Part shown: piece after piece, positions 13,801-25,295 of the stretch
Layout: every line of letters begins with the position of its first letter
Numbering within the stretch: position 1 is the first letter of the stretch
Source: Andrena cerasifolii
Lineage: Eukaryota; Arthropoda; Insecta; Hymenoptera; Andrenidae
Assembly (NCBI RefSeq): GCF_050908995.1
Contig: NC_135120.1
Coordinates: forward strand, 22,023,433 to 22,087,432
DNA length: 64,000 nt
Reading direction: 5' to 3'
Program-made: the position numbers and the translations under genes
The notes under the pieces: generated by a model
The model's input: only the letters and a program-made list of their open reading frames with translations
The model's database searches: none
What the model was told of the DNA's origin: nothing

Positions 13801-16142
13801 GCATCCACGAATCTAGCCGCCAAATCAGCGTACTCCCCGAAGTAAAGAAAAGCATGCACCTACAACCAAAAATTGATCTCACAACTATTTACCACCCCAC
13901 CAGTAACCATAGCATCCAAATCAGGTGCACCACGAATCGTTCCAATAACGAAGGAAAAGCCTACCACGTTCCAGTAGCCCGGCACGAAAGAAACCGGTAT
14001 CGCGTCAGGGCCATCGGACACACAAGCCAACAGGCCACGTGTTCTAGCGTCGGTGCTGATCAAGATGGATCGAGATCACGCAGAATCACAACCGTTTCAA
14101 TGTCTCCCTTCTGCGTCGCTCCATATCCTCTCTCTCCCACGCTTGGCGATCAAAACACGTCCCGCGACGGTCGACCTGCGTACACCAACCACCCCCTACG
14201 TGACACTTGCCCGCAGACCCGCTCCCTATGTTAACAAAGGAACAATAATACCAGGCGAGAGCGACCTAACCTCCGAAGGAGGCTGGCCGACGACGAAATC
14301 GAAATAACTACCCAGGGCCGAGGAACCTGTCGATGACAGCGGGGGACGTGGACGTGTGTTTACACTGACAGGCTCGCGCGCACAGGGGACGTGCGTACGT
14401 GAGGGTGGCGAAACGTCTCGCGGGGTCGTTAGCTCTGGTGCGCGACGGAGCACGGTGGACGGTGACGGTGTGTCTTGAGAGAAATGGACTCACCTTTCGC
14501 GCGCAGGACGGTACCGGATGGCAGGTGCGGGGCTGGCGCCGGGCAGACGGTCAACACTTAAGCCTGGGCCTCGGCTGGTAGGCTGCGATAAGGGGGCACA
14601 AGCTGTACGAATCTCCGAAGACGCGGCTACGCCGCTCGAGTGATCGGTGTGGACTGCAGAAAAGCCCGCAGATGATATCAGAGACTTTGGGGTGACTGCA
14701 TGACATCATCGCCGGCCAATCGCGACTGTGCCGGCTCTGCGCACGCGCCTCACCCCTAGCCGCCGGGCCACCCGCGATATATCGCAATCGATTGCTCAAC
14801 TTCGCGCCCCCAGCTACCGACACGCCGTCTGCTGACGGCGACGCGCGACAGAGTTCGAAGTGACGCGGGAACCCGTCCACCCCCGCAACGGGAACGAACG
14901 CGTAGACTTTATTCATACTTTGTGGCGTGGTCCTATAGAACCTGTCACAGACCTGCGGGTAATTTTTCGGACGTTGTAGAGTGCATAGCTGGTGTGGATT
15001 CTGTGGATAGTTGAAGAGAAATTTACGGAGGGGTGCATTGATATGTATTTTAATGCATCCGTTGTTTTTAGAAAGAGAGAATAAGTTTTGTGAGTAACGG
15101 CACTTTCCCAAAGTATTAGAATTCCTTTTAGCATGTTTGCTTAATTGTACTGTTAGAAGATAAGAGGCATTGTCGTTCTAACTGCTTTACTTACGTTTTG
15201 CATTATTAATTCGCATTGCAATTTTCGTTTCACTCGTTTCTTGTTCTAAGTGGACCCGCCGGGTGTACCTTCGCGATTTATACCCTCGTATCTTTTACCA
15301 GTTTTTTAATGCCTTGCGTTTTACTGTTTTTGGAGGTTTCTATTCAAAATAGATTCGACGCCGCCATGCATAACGATAGCTCGCGATTCTTGCACTGGGA
15401 GCAGCGGCGGGCATCGTGTTAGTGCAACCCGTTACACGTCGATAGCGCGAAATGCCGAGCTTCGAATCAGAAAATGTCACCGTGCACGAGATTGGATAGG
15501 TTGTCGTTCCACTAGGTGGACGAAGTTAATTGCCGCGAATAGCAATTTCTCGTGGTGCGCGGGTTTGACGTAACCCGCCTTTCGCGTTGGTCGTTACCCC
15601 GTGGAGACTGATGCCACGAATATCCCTCGTTGGGTAAACGCGGTGAATAGGAAGGAAGCGGCGCGCGTTTTAGGAGAAAACGATTTTCCGTCTGCGCTAA
15701 TGATAGCTTCAGGAATCGTCGTGACAAATTTTAGCCCCTTAAACGGGCACTGGCTTCTCGCTGATCGTTAGCAGGATGGCACACTAATTTCCACGTACAT
15801 CCATACAGTTTATTAAAAACCCACCAGGGTATTATCCTTATTTATTGAAAATTCCCTAGTCAAAGATTACGCGTACTTGCGGGCATTCTATTTTGCAGAT
15901 CTGACAGTAATATCGCCTATTTAGATTCAAACATCTCTAATTTTTTTATGTTTTATTTATTTTATTACGCGGGATAATCCCATTAATAACAAAAATGACA
16001 AAACTTAATTAAAGTCTGACACATTTACACCTCAGCTAAACATTTCGCAATCGACAACGCATCCGTTCGCTGAAAACATTTGAGGGAATCACGAAGGGAT
16101 CCACATCACCGAATTGTACGCTGAACTGACGCACAGCGCGGT
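10818..16142. other. Non-coding tract, CpG-rich island at 14.0-14.9 kb
   Basis: About 10.8-12 kb is AT-rich and unassigned. From 14.0 to 14.9 kb the DNA is strongly CpG- and GC-rich, as at promoters or first exons, but competing frames on both strands show no domain or signal peptide. No gene is called. Confidence 0.35.
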
Positions 16143-16342
16143 AGTAGTATAGTAAAGAGAGTTCTAACCCAAATTTGAGTTTTGCGTTCAATACACGTTC
16201 AGAGTGGTACGGCAGACGCTGAACGTGTAGTGAACGTCTATCGTACCACTTTGAACGTGTATTGAACGTCTATCGAACCACTCTGAACGGGTATTGAACG
16301 CAAAACTCAAATTTGGGTTAGAACTCTCTTTACTATACTACT
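16143..16342. mobile_element. 200-bp DNA element, AGTAGTATAG ends, short internal unit array
   Basis: Terminal inverted repeats of about 50 bases start AGTAGTATAGTAAAGAGAG and include AACCCAAATTTGAGTTTTGC. Between them lie units of the type CGTTCAGAGTGGTACGATAG in both orientations. Flanks CGCGGT and CGCAGT match at five of six positions, suggesting a 6-bp target duplication. It lies at the edge of a non-LTR retrotransposon fragment. Confidence 0.8.
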
Positions 16343-16346
16343 CGCA

Positions 16347-16545
16347 GTTTATAGGGTCTGTCGTATAACTACTGTACGAAGGCATTCTAGTATCAAATAG
16401 CGGACGACTTCTAAGATTGGCCATGGGCGCATTAAACTTAATCTCAGCTACCAGATCCGAGCAGTCAATTTGGCTGCTCATTACCTCGTGCAGAAATAAT
16501 AAATTTGCCACTAACCTAATCACTTCATTCAACAAACCTTGCGGA
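16347..16545 (-). pseudogene. Non-LTR retrotransposon RT C-terminal fragment
   Basis: The minus-strand frame includes LLFLHEVMSSQIDCSDLVAE and RSRPLFDTRMPSYSSYTTDP. These align with LLFLYKVIHGQINCQDLVAL and RPRPLFVSGVPEYYHYTVDP in the fragment at 17683-18048. It is the segment after the reverse-transcriptase core of a jockey/CR1-type element. Both ends are lost, one at the adjoining MITE. Confidence 0.75.
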
Positions 16546-16562
16546 ATTCATCCAAGACTGAA

Positions 16563-16574
16563 CCCCCCCCCCCC
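16563..16574 (+). repeat. Poly(C) tract, 12 C
   Basis: A run of 12 cytosines. A 14-C run lies at 18454-18467 and a 10-G run at 46145-46154; such runs are length-variable and prone to assembly error. Confidence 0.9.
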
Positions 16575-17445
16575 AAATACTTATAGTACACGTTTCAATA
16601 TTTCCCTGCTATAAACAGTAGGTATAAATAAGACGTTTCAATGCATGTTCCTACCCTCCATGCTTAAAGGGGTGGTACGAGCAACTTTGAATTTATAAAG
16701 AGACAGAAAACTCCCGAATACCTACCGTGCCATTAAGAGAATAACGTGGCGCACGCGTGAATATTCTTTTCCTCGGCAAAAAAGGCAAGGAACGATGCGA
16801 GGAACACGACGTTCGTCTTCGTGGCGATCCACGGGGTCAACAGTTTCGTCCCTTCCAAATTACCGCGGCTCGACCTGGAAAGACGGAAACTTTCCCGGAG
16901 AATTACCGCCTTTCCACGGTTCCTTTCTCCGCATTCTATGCCCCGTAGTTCAGAAGCACTCGACACGCTTTTTCAACGGCAATTTCACCTTGCCGTTACA
17001 AAGGAGCCTTTTGTATTCGGGTGCATGATAATGTTGTCTCCCATGCAAACGTTCGCTGCGCCTGTGTCACGTGCATGTGCACGAATCCCGTCCTACGCGT
17101 GGACGCGATCGTCACAAATATTTGACGAAGGTTCGAAGGGACAGGGCGAAAAAACGAAACCGCGTTACGCACGGCATCTGCGGGAATAATTTTACATATT
17201 TTCGCCGCCGCGGGCGAGAAAAGAGGCTTACGCGATGTCTCGCAGGGTAGCAGATCAGAAGAAACAGAAGGAATCGGGTGTCTGAATATTTCTATCGTCT
17301 GGCGAGGAACTTATCGAGCAATCATGAATAAGAGGAACGAGGCGAAAAGTCTCGAAGGAAAGTGTAGATCTTCGGTACGAAGTCTCGTGATTATTTCCGT
17401 GGTTAATCGATGGATCGCGCACATCAAATTGAATCTGAACATCTA
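16575..17445. other. Non-coding tract
   Basis: It holds overlapping chance frames at 16.75-17.2 kb on both strands, without recognisable domains. No element ends were identified. Confidence 0.4.
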
Positions 17446-18118
17446 TTAATAATTATTATTATTAATCATATTAACGGGAGAACCCTTTAGATACAAAGTA
17501 TAGAGCAAATTAGTACAAAGATAAAGTAAATGTAACAAAAACATAAAATAACATAAAATAAAATGTAAAACAATAAAATAAAATAAAGTGAAATAAAATA
17601 AATAAAAACAAACAAAACAGTCTGAACCCTAAGACCTAATCACAGCACCAAAGGTGCTTAAATTAATTTAAATTAAATTCAATTACTGAGGTAACAGTCT
17701 CCTAAGCAATTGGTTCCTGAACGAAGCGAAGGAAACAGCGAACACGTCTGTGTCGGCGGGGCCCTGGTTCATCTCATCTATAGCACGATTTAAGGGATCG
17801 ACTGTATAGTGATAATATTCAGGCACACCCGATACAAAAAGTGGTCTCGGACGCAATGGCCGTTGTGGGGCTCGGAGACGAATCAGTGCGACTAAATCCT
17901 GGCAGTTAATCTGGCCATGGATTACTTTGTACAAAAATAATAGGTCAGAACAGATACGGCGGTCACTGAGTTTAGAAAGCCTCATCATTCGCAAAGCTGG
18001 ACTGTAATCATGGTCATCAAACCGCATAGGGCTACCAGTAGCTCTCACAGCAAATCTAAGAAACTTATGCTTATTCTACTAATGGCCTTACCAAAGCAAC
18101 GTACAAAAATTTCAGCGT
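17446..18118 (-). mobile_element. 5'-truncated non-LTR retrotransposon 3' end
   Basis: The minus-strand frame 17683-18048 carries the post-RT segment RRICSDLLFLYKVIHGQINC and a following proline-rich part ending LLRRLLPQ. Just upstream the frame continues as LKFLYVALVRPLVE, a typical motif of the RT thumb region of jockey/CR1-like elements, but with several stops. Below 17683 is an AT-rich 3' untranslated region with ATAAA-type repeats and an ATT/AAT trinucleotide tail at 17446-17470. The copy is dead: truncated and interrupted by stops. Confidence 0.8.
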
Positions 18119-19765
18119 CCTGATAACCCAGACTGATCCATCGAGTATGCAACCACCAGCGCTTTTGCACTCGCCCAACGTTGCCTGTCAAGTACGTCCA
18201 GACCCTACGGTTCGATCGAAAATTCTGCTCGAAGCGAGAACGATGATGGTTCCAGAGCGGAAGGGGAGTATCAACAGGGCTCCGTGGATATTTCTTCCGA
18301 TACGCGACAAAGGGGGACACCGTGTACCGTCCCGGAGTTCGTTCCTTCGATCTCGACAATCCCCCTTGCCGTGGAACAAAATCCCATACAATCCCGATAT
18401 TTCCTGGATCGGTTTGCCTTTCGCGACTTTGTCTTTGAAAGCGAACGACAAATCCCCCCCCCCCCCCGTGGTCGCTCCTCCGCTCCGCTCTTTCGCGTAT
18501 TTATGAAACAGCAAAGCGTGCATGCACGCGTACACATGTCCTCGAAGTTTGTTCCCTCCGAAGCGTTCGCGGAGAAACGTGGTATGAGGAATGGTCGAAT
18601 TATGCGACATATTGCGGGGCCCATGCTCCCTCGAGCGCCCGCATGCTCGCGCACCGGAAAAGCTCTTTCCATCGACGAGTGGGAGAGGGAGGGATTGTTT
18701 CGACTATGAGCGACATACGCGAGCTTCTTTCCGGGCGGCAAACGGGGAGGAGACTCGCGTTGTCGGAAATTAACGTAATTATGCGGTTCGGTGTGTCTGT
18801 AGGCATACCTGAGAAACAGTTGTGGAAGATAGAAGTTATTTGGTCGTAGGAGTAGAAAGGGTGGATGGATTATTCTGAATTTCATTCGATCCAGTATAAT
18901 CGGAAGTAATGATTCGTAGAACCGAGAGGGTTAATTCAGGGCACGTTATTCACGAGTACGATTCATTGTGATGGTATGTTCTAGTGGATACCGCGAGTGC
19001 TATTGTACTGCCGCAGGTAATAATTTACAGAAATCCTGGATCGAAAGTTGCACTTCACAATGCCAGCCTTATTCCAGTCGCTCGACAATCGAACAAAGCG
19101 AGACAGTTCAGCTGGATTGAAAGCAAATGCGATAACTGATTACTTCTTTACAATAAAACCAGTCGGAAGGAGAAGATCGATTACGTTAGGTAAGGAGAAC
19201 CCGAGAATACGTACGAATCAATCACCGAGCTAGTTGGCGGATTAAGCTCCACAATGCTCCTCTATCACCTGTATCGATCAGCAAGGAGTGGCGTTGCGAA
19301 CGAAATTCCCTGCACCGCCGATTCGAATAACCAGTGCCGGATAACTGAGATTACGTGCCAACGAATAGCAGCCACTTCCTTTGCCAAGACACACTGGTCC
19401 ATGAGGAATGAGAGATAAAGGTGCGTGCAAGATAGAAAAGTTGTTAAAAAAAATGCAGTGTTACAGAACAGGCTCGTGTACACGGAGCCACCTCGTTCGC
19501 GCAGGTTTTTTGATTTCAATAACGATTTATCCAATATGCTTACGAAGCAGAATCAAGCTTAATCTGGTATCTGCGATCTTCAAGGATGGTCACGTTCGTT
19601 GTTATCTTGCCGTCCATGATCGCGGCATGGAACTATGCAGTTCCATATCCCCGTTAAAGGTGAACATTTTGAGCACTCCCAAGTATATAGATTGAAACAG
19701 AAAGCAAAGCTCCGTCCCTCCATATGCCCGTCTTATATTGCTACACTACTTATAAATGGTACTAA
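18119..19765. other. Non-coding tract, CpG-rich at 18.1-18.85 kb
   Basis: Frames on both strands at 18.15-18.89 kb overlap and have no domains; a 14-C run lies at 18454-18467. Above 18.9 kb nothing is recognised. Confidence 0.4.
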
Positions 19766-20490
19766 CAGGGCTTGAAAACTGTTATAATATCGATTTCGGT
19801 TCTCCAAACGGTTATGAAGAACCTTTATTTTGTATAACTGTTATGAAGAACCGAAAATTCCAACTAATATCTGTTTCAGTTACGGTTCCTATTTCCTTCC
19901 TCATATCGATTCCATAATCGTTATTTTTTCGGTTCTATGTAGGTTCCGAAACGGTTCTCGAATCAATTCTTGTGTCGACTTTTCCCTAATTGATATCATT
20001 AATTATTGTAGCGGCAGATTACTGTATATGTGCTTATTCTTTAGAAAATCATTGTAGAAACAGAAGAAATATTTATACATATTATATATAATAAAGCGTT
20101 GAAATAAATAAATTAGCTACATATTTTTTACATTCACACACACTATAGATATTATTCAGAATAGGAAGTTAAAAGTTTCTCCTGTTTCTATAAGGATTTT
20201 GTAAAAAAAGACGAACATCTACAGCAATCTACAGCTACGATAATGAATGATATCAATTAGGGAAAAGTCGATATCAGAATTGATTCTGGAACCGATATGG
20301 AACCGAAAAAGTAACGGTTATGGAACTGATATGAAGAGGGAAAATAGGAACCGTAACCGAAACAGATAATAATTGGAAATTTCGGTTCTTCATAACAGTC
20401 ATTTGGAATAAAAGTTCTCCATAACCGTTTTAATCAGAACCTTTATATAACAGTTTCAAACAGTTATTTTCGGAACCGTTTCGAGCTCTG
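19766..20490. mobile_element. 725-bp hAT-like foldback element
   Basis: The left end CAGGGCTTGAAAACTGTTAT is mirrored by the right end AACCGTTTCGAGCTCTG. Long inverted arms of about 230 bases carry many GGTTCT/GGTTCC-type motifs and surround an AT-rich centre. Flanks GGTACTAA and GATATTAA match at six of eight positions, consistent with an old 8-bp hAT target duplication. No transposase is seen. Confidence 0.8.
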
Positions 20491-21646
20491 GATATTAACT
20501 TCTCAATACAGAGTGAAATTAACTTACTCAATCTTCACACTCAGAACTATCTTAAGGAATTTCTACGAAACCGTTGAATGTACAGAAATCTTTAATCAAA
20601 ATAATCAAAATCTCCCTCCATCCGTCAAGACATCCTGCTTTAATCCTCATCCCAAAACGTCTCCAAGATTTATTATGCGTCCGCTGCAAAGTCACGTATA
20701 TTTCGAATATAAGCATTTACATACGCCCTCGTGAGTAGCAAGCTCCATCATCCAGATCCATCCAGCAGGGGAATTTTACCTTCGCCAAGTGCGAAATTCC
20801 TTGGGAAAATATTAGAACACGGTAAAGGAAACGTCGGTCGCGAATAAATTGACATCTTTCCCGACAATTCGACTATCGAGCCAGAATCACTCTGCTTATT
20901 TCGTTAGTTCCTCTCCGTGGCTTCGTGCCTGCGCGTCGCGTCGCCGACGTTGTCTTCCCTCCGCCGCTCTAACGTTTCGTGTCGAATTCAATGGCAAGGA
21001 AGAAGCATCTCATTAAGCTGCTTTCGCGAGCGACAATGAGTCTCGAAAATAAGGCGTGGCGAACTATTGCGGCTAGGTGTGCCGCGCGTAGGAGAAGGGC
21101 TCGATTTTTAGCTCGCGGCTAAACGATTTAGATAAAGCTTGTGAAATATCGAGAACATAATAGCCCTGTTCGTTTTTCACTCTCTGACAACCACGATACG
21201 TCACGATCGCAACGACGTATCGGAAGACAGTCGATGCCGTCAAACAAAGAGGAGATAGTTGTGGCTACTGAAATTCGCGTGATCTGCCTAAAAATTGTGT
21301 GACATTTCTGGTAATACTATGTCGTGATCCCCGCCAAATAAGAATCTTCTGAATGTACTTAAATATTGTTTATTGCGTAAAGTAAATTAAAGGATAGTAT
21401 AACGTTGGAGAGATGCTTTCGCTTGAGCATCGGAATACGAAGTGTTAGCAATATTGAAGCTCCACCTTGTAAAAGAGGGTGCAAGGTTGAGCTTAAGCAG
21501 ATGCGGCCAGCGTGACGCGTACAGCGACGATGGGCCCGACCAGTGCGACGCCATAAACAGCATAAATTGGCATCGGGGTCCTTAGGAGTTTCCCAAAAGG
21601 ACAAGAGGGGACTTTTCCACGGGACGGAAAGTCAGTCGATTACAGA
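20491..21646. other. Non-coding tract
   Basis: No domain-bearing frame or clear element ends. It is moderately GC-rich near 20.9-21.1 kb. Confidence 0.4.
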
Positions 21647-21772
21647 CACGAGCATTACTATTTCAAAAGCCACTAGTCTCAGTCACGGAGTCCAGTTCGA
21701 AACAGTTGAATCTCCAATATCTTTAATTTAGTTGAATAAATATTATTTATAAAAGGTTGTTCAATTATCCTT
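21647..21772 (+). repeat. Inverted repeat partner A (pair with 24365-24504)
   Basis: The stretch from CACGAGCATTACTATTTCAA to TTCAATTATCCTT is nearly identical to the reverse complement of 24365-24504. It includes AATAAA and TTATAAAAGG motifs, so it may be part of an LTR or an element end; no second motif decides this. Confidence 0.7.
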
Positions 21773-22243
21773 GTGTCCATTACAGGTACACCTATCATTC
21801 CTGTTCCCACTAATCAAAGAGTAGTCGTTGGTGAAAAAGGAGAAGACTTCCAGTTGAATTAGTAACATTCACACACCACTACGAACCACACACCACAACC
21901 ACCTAACGGCGAAGCAAAGAAATTTTCAATTCACCTTCACCAAATGTTGCTTTGGTTCAGCCTGTCTGCACTGGTAATCCGGTGAAAGTGCCGTGATAAA
22001 ACTGCAGACGCGAAACAACCGCGACGCAGACAACCAGGGCCAGACGATGACCGTGGTCCAGCAAACGTTGAATATTAAATTCAATTTGTTTAGTCGTAGA
22101 CGTCCCAGCAACGACGCGAAGCGACGCGTGTTTCCATCTCGCGGATTTACATAAGTGACTTATGGTCAGTGGGTATTACCCCCGATGGCGAGGGTGCCGC
22201 GCTCGGATATCTTTGATGTGACGTTCACGTAGGGATTCAAATG

Positions 22244-22281
22244 GGGTTACCTTTACCTCACCGACACTCATTTCACCGACT
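22244..22281 (+). mobile_element. End fragment of the TTACCTTTACCTC element
   Basis: It matches the left end of the element at 23686-23879 (TTACCTTTACCTCACCGACA, then CATTTCACCGAC) and diverges after about 38 bases. No right end was found nearby. Confidence 0.6.
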
Positions 22282-22700
22282 TCAAAGCGCTTTTAGGCGC
22301 TAATGAAACGGTTAAGGCGGTACTCTGGTGTACCCGCCCGTTTTCAACGTCATCTTCGAGAATTTATTTAACAAAAACCATAAGGTTATACTGTCTGGCG
22401 TTTTGCCTGCATATTAAGCTATGTTTTAAGTAATACTCAGAATTTTTTTGTGTTTTTTTATCCCATAGGTATGTACATATATTGTCGTGAACCCGGGGAG
22501 GAACAAATTCAAACACTTGTTTATGACAAAAATAACGTCTTTATTAAACAGCCTATTAGAGGCGACTTGACTGTACAAAGTACCAGAGCTTTCTGACTCT
22601 CGTTCGCGAGACTCGAAAAGAACGTTGACAAACTGAAGAATGCTATTGGTGGTTAGTAATAGTAATCGAAAGGATCTTTCGAATTATTCCTAGTTTTGAC
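22282..22700. other. Unassigned stretch below the P450 relic
   Basis: It was searched on the minus strand for the P450 exon that should follow the heme loop; none was seen. An A/T-rich piece near 22.49-22.62 kb looks repeat-derived but cannot be placed. Confidence 0.35.
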
Positions 22701-22750
22701 ATTTCACAAAAACTTGATGGGAGATGTTGAGAAACGGAATTTTTTCTTAC

Positions 22751-22945
22751 CAATACAATTCCTTGGCCCATCGCCAAAAGGTATGTAATGCATTGGATTT
22801 CGAGCCGCTAAGGTATCACCGTTGAATCTTTCTGGGATAAAAGCGTCTGGATTTGGATAAATATTAGAATCCCTATGAATTGCGAATACTGAGATCGGTA
22901 TGTTCCCTTGTAAGTAGTATGTTGCATCGTAATATATCGAAGACA
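22751..22945 (-). pseudogene. Cytochrome P450 heme-binding exon relic (clan 3, CYP6/CYP9-like)
   Basis: The minus-strand frame reads AIHRDSNIYPNPDAFIPERF, the P450 PERF region, then IPFGDGPRNCIG, the FxxGxRxCxG heme loop with its axial cysteine, directly before a GTAAGA donor at 22749-22750. The acceptor may be the AG just above 22906. Helices I and K and the N-terminal half are not found upstream, because the frame runs into a small inverted-repeat element within about 40 bases. The expected following exon (MRFA-type motif) is not visible down to about 22.5 kb. The piece has no internal stop and could be a recent fragment, but without partners it is best called a gene relic. Parent exons outside the window or far upstream cannot be fully excluded. 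Confidence 0.75.
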
Positions 22946-22947
22946 AT

Positions 22948-23089
22948 TGAAGAGTCCTTGTAGAAAACACTGTACTTGCCAAAAGAGAAAAAATAAATTC
23001 TGTCGGGGAATGTTCTACGTGCCAATGGTAATACGATAGTATAGAATTTGTTTTTTAGCACTTACAGTGTTTTCTACCAGGACTCTTCA
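22948..23089. mobile_element. 142-bp inverted-repeat MITE abutting the P450 exon
   Basis: Terminal inverted repeats begin TGAAGAGTCCTTGTAGAAAA and close with the near-complement ending GGACTCTTCA. The interior shares GAATGTTCTACGTGCCA and following bases with the copy at 35411-35550. No target duplication is clear. It lies at the upstream edge of the P450 fragment. Confidence 0.75.
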
Positions 23090-23092
23090 ATT

Positions 23093-23685
23093 ATTTACCA
23101 ACACACATGCCGTACTGTCGCTATTAAGTAAAGAAAAAATGACTTATTGAAAATAGCCTGCGTCTATAACGAAACAAGTTCTTTTACCTTATTTTTCTGT
23201 AAGGACTCGTGATGTAATGCAATATTGATGGTGACGGCGTATCTTCCGTGTTAAACCCGCCACGTAACAGTGCAATACGATTTAAAACTAAACTTATATA
23301 GTTAGCTTATGTCACACAAAATATACTATATAGTACGGTTGCTCTGATAAAAGTAAGGCCGAGATCAGATATATTGGCCGGTCACGGTTCGTTTTTACGA
23401 AAAGCGATCGAGGAGAAATCAGCCACCATCATCGTGGAACCACCACCAAGGATCGTGGATTTGTCAGTTCGAATTCCGCGGCCCGCGAAGGGCACGGCGG
23501 GGTAACCGGAACGCTGCTCGGCTCCGTCTGTGCGAAACCGTGCGGCTGTTATTTATTCTTAGCGTAATAATTGTGTGCGTTACTAAGCTATGTTTAGACC
23601 AATACGAGATGAAGCTGTCGCGAAAGAATATTCGCATTCTGACCAATAAAACTCCCGAATTCTTTCAGACCTAACCCACGCCGGG
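23093..23685. other. Unassigned stretch upstream of the P450 relic
   Basis: The missing P450 upstream exons (I-helix, ExxR) were sought on the minus strand and not seen. No gene is supported. Confidence 0.35.
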
Positions 23686-23879
23686 TTACCTTTACCTCGC
23701 CGACAATCATTTCATCGACAATCATCTCACCGACAATGTTTCTATCAACACAGTGATGTCGGTGGTTTGATAAAAATAACAATCATTAATCATGGTACGC
23801 ACCAGAAGTTGATATCGTTAAGTAAACATTGTCGGTGAAATAACTGTCGGCGAAATGATTGTCGGTGAGGTAAAGGTAA
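23686..23879. mobile_element. 194-bp palindromic element with CCGACAAT repeats
   Basis: Arms of about 56 bases begin TTACCTTTACCTCGCCGACA and end with the mirror GGTGAGGTAAAGGTAA. Each arm contains three spaced copies of a CATTTC-CCGACAAT-like unit. No target duplication is evident. Confidence 0.75.
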
Positions 23880-24364
23880 TACATTCAAACGAGGGATGGT
23901 CGTTACAAGGACCGGTGTAGAATATCATACGCACGTATTTCGTTTCATAGCACGCGTGCTGGGGTTGCTTCCATTACCGCCTCGAATTAGCGGCCAGAGT
24001 TCAAGACTGCATAGATATTACCGTATTATTTTTTTTTTTAAATTACTCTGCATCCTTGGAGCGTTAGCTTTCATCGCGGAATATTGATCCTTCGCTCACG
24101 ATTACTTTACAAGATGAAGTTGATGACTGTAACAGCCGGTCTTGAGAAAGACCTTCTATGCAACTTTGGCAGATAAAAACTAAACTTGCTAACTGGATCA
24201 TTGCTGCGTCAGAGATTAGCTCGTTATGCCCACATTCGCTTTGCTACATACGACACGATGCCATAGTAACACTTTTGCACAAATCTAGCGAATAAAAATG
24301 TTAACGATGAGTTGGCAGATCTTGCAAACGCGCTTGCAAATGACATGCGAATTCATAGTGTAAT
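23880..24364. other. Non-coding stretch
   Basis: No domain-bearing frame and no recognised element ends. Confidence 0.4.
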
Positions 24365-24504
24365 AAGGATAATTGAACTACCTTTTATGAATAATATTTA
24401 TAAAGATATATTTATTCAACTAAATTAAAGATATTGGAGATTCAACTGTTTCGAACTGGACTCCGTGACTGAGACTGGTGGCTTTTGAAATAGTAATGCT
24501 CGTG
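24365..24504 (-). repeat. Inverted repeat partner B (pair with 21647-21772)
   Basis: This is the reverse complement of partner A, with a small extra AT-rich insertion around TATATTTATTC. The two bracket about 2.6 kb containing the P450 relic and small elements. Confidence 0.7.
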
Positions 24505-25295
24505 AATAAGGGAATGCAATGGGGTTTTAAAGGTTTAGGATTGTAAGAGAGGGGATAGAGATGATGACGGGATAGGGCAGAAGTTTACATAGCTCAAAAG
24601 TAGTTACTCTGATTCATGTTTGCAGAGATAGTCAGATAAGTGAAGGGTCGGTACATTACAATAGGTTAAATATGACAAACCCAATTAAAAGGTTAAATAT
24701 AAACCAGATGTAGTTGTGCTTTAAAGTACAATAGCTGAAAGGGAAAGGTTTCAGTTACAAGAAAAGCAACACCCGGCAGTGCGCGAGGCCGCGAAACTGC
24801 GGTCCACGGGTCATTGAAATATTGGAAGCAACAGGGGACCAAGAAACGCAACCGTGAAACATAATCCCAGATTTCATGCGAAGATTATCAGTAGTGGCCG
24901 TGGGAGGGATCAAAATGGAAGCTGCGTAGCAACCCCCCGTAGTTGAAGGGTGGCACACCAGGCAGTAACAATTTTTCACTCATAATTAACTGTCACTGGC
25001 CAACGGTCAAGTAATCAAAATGGAAACAGAAATCCATCACATGTTACGACGATCGACGCGTACCACAACTGCTCTACGCCGGCAACGTGAAATTAAAGGC
25101 GCTGTGAGATAACAATATTCAGTGTCATGAAGTATCATAAATAATCATATCATAAAAAAGATACCAGAATGCCTGGATACTTAGGATATCTCCATACATG
25201 AGTAATCACTCATTCTCGAAAACGAAGCACATTCATTCCAACAACAAAAATACAGTTGCAGCTACATATATGTTAATAATACATACATCATGGGC
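24505..25295. other. Non-coding stretch
   Basis: No domain-bearing frame. It ends with the target duplication ATGGGC of the next element. Confidence 0.4.

Noticed and set aside
14551..15111. 186-residue minus-strand frame
   Set aside because: No domain, no signal peptide, and competing frames in the same CpG-rich island.
18271..18885. 204-residue minus-strand frame
   Set aside because: It crosses a 14-C run and overlaps similar frames on the other strand; no motif.
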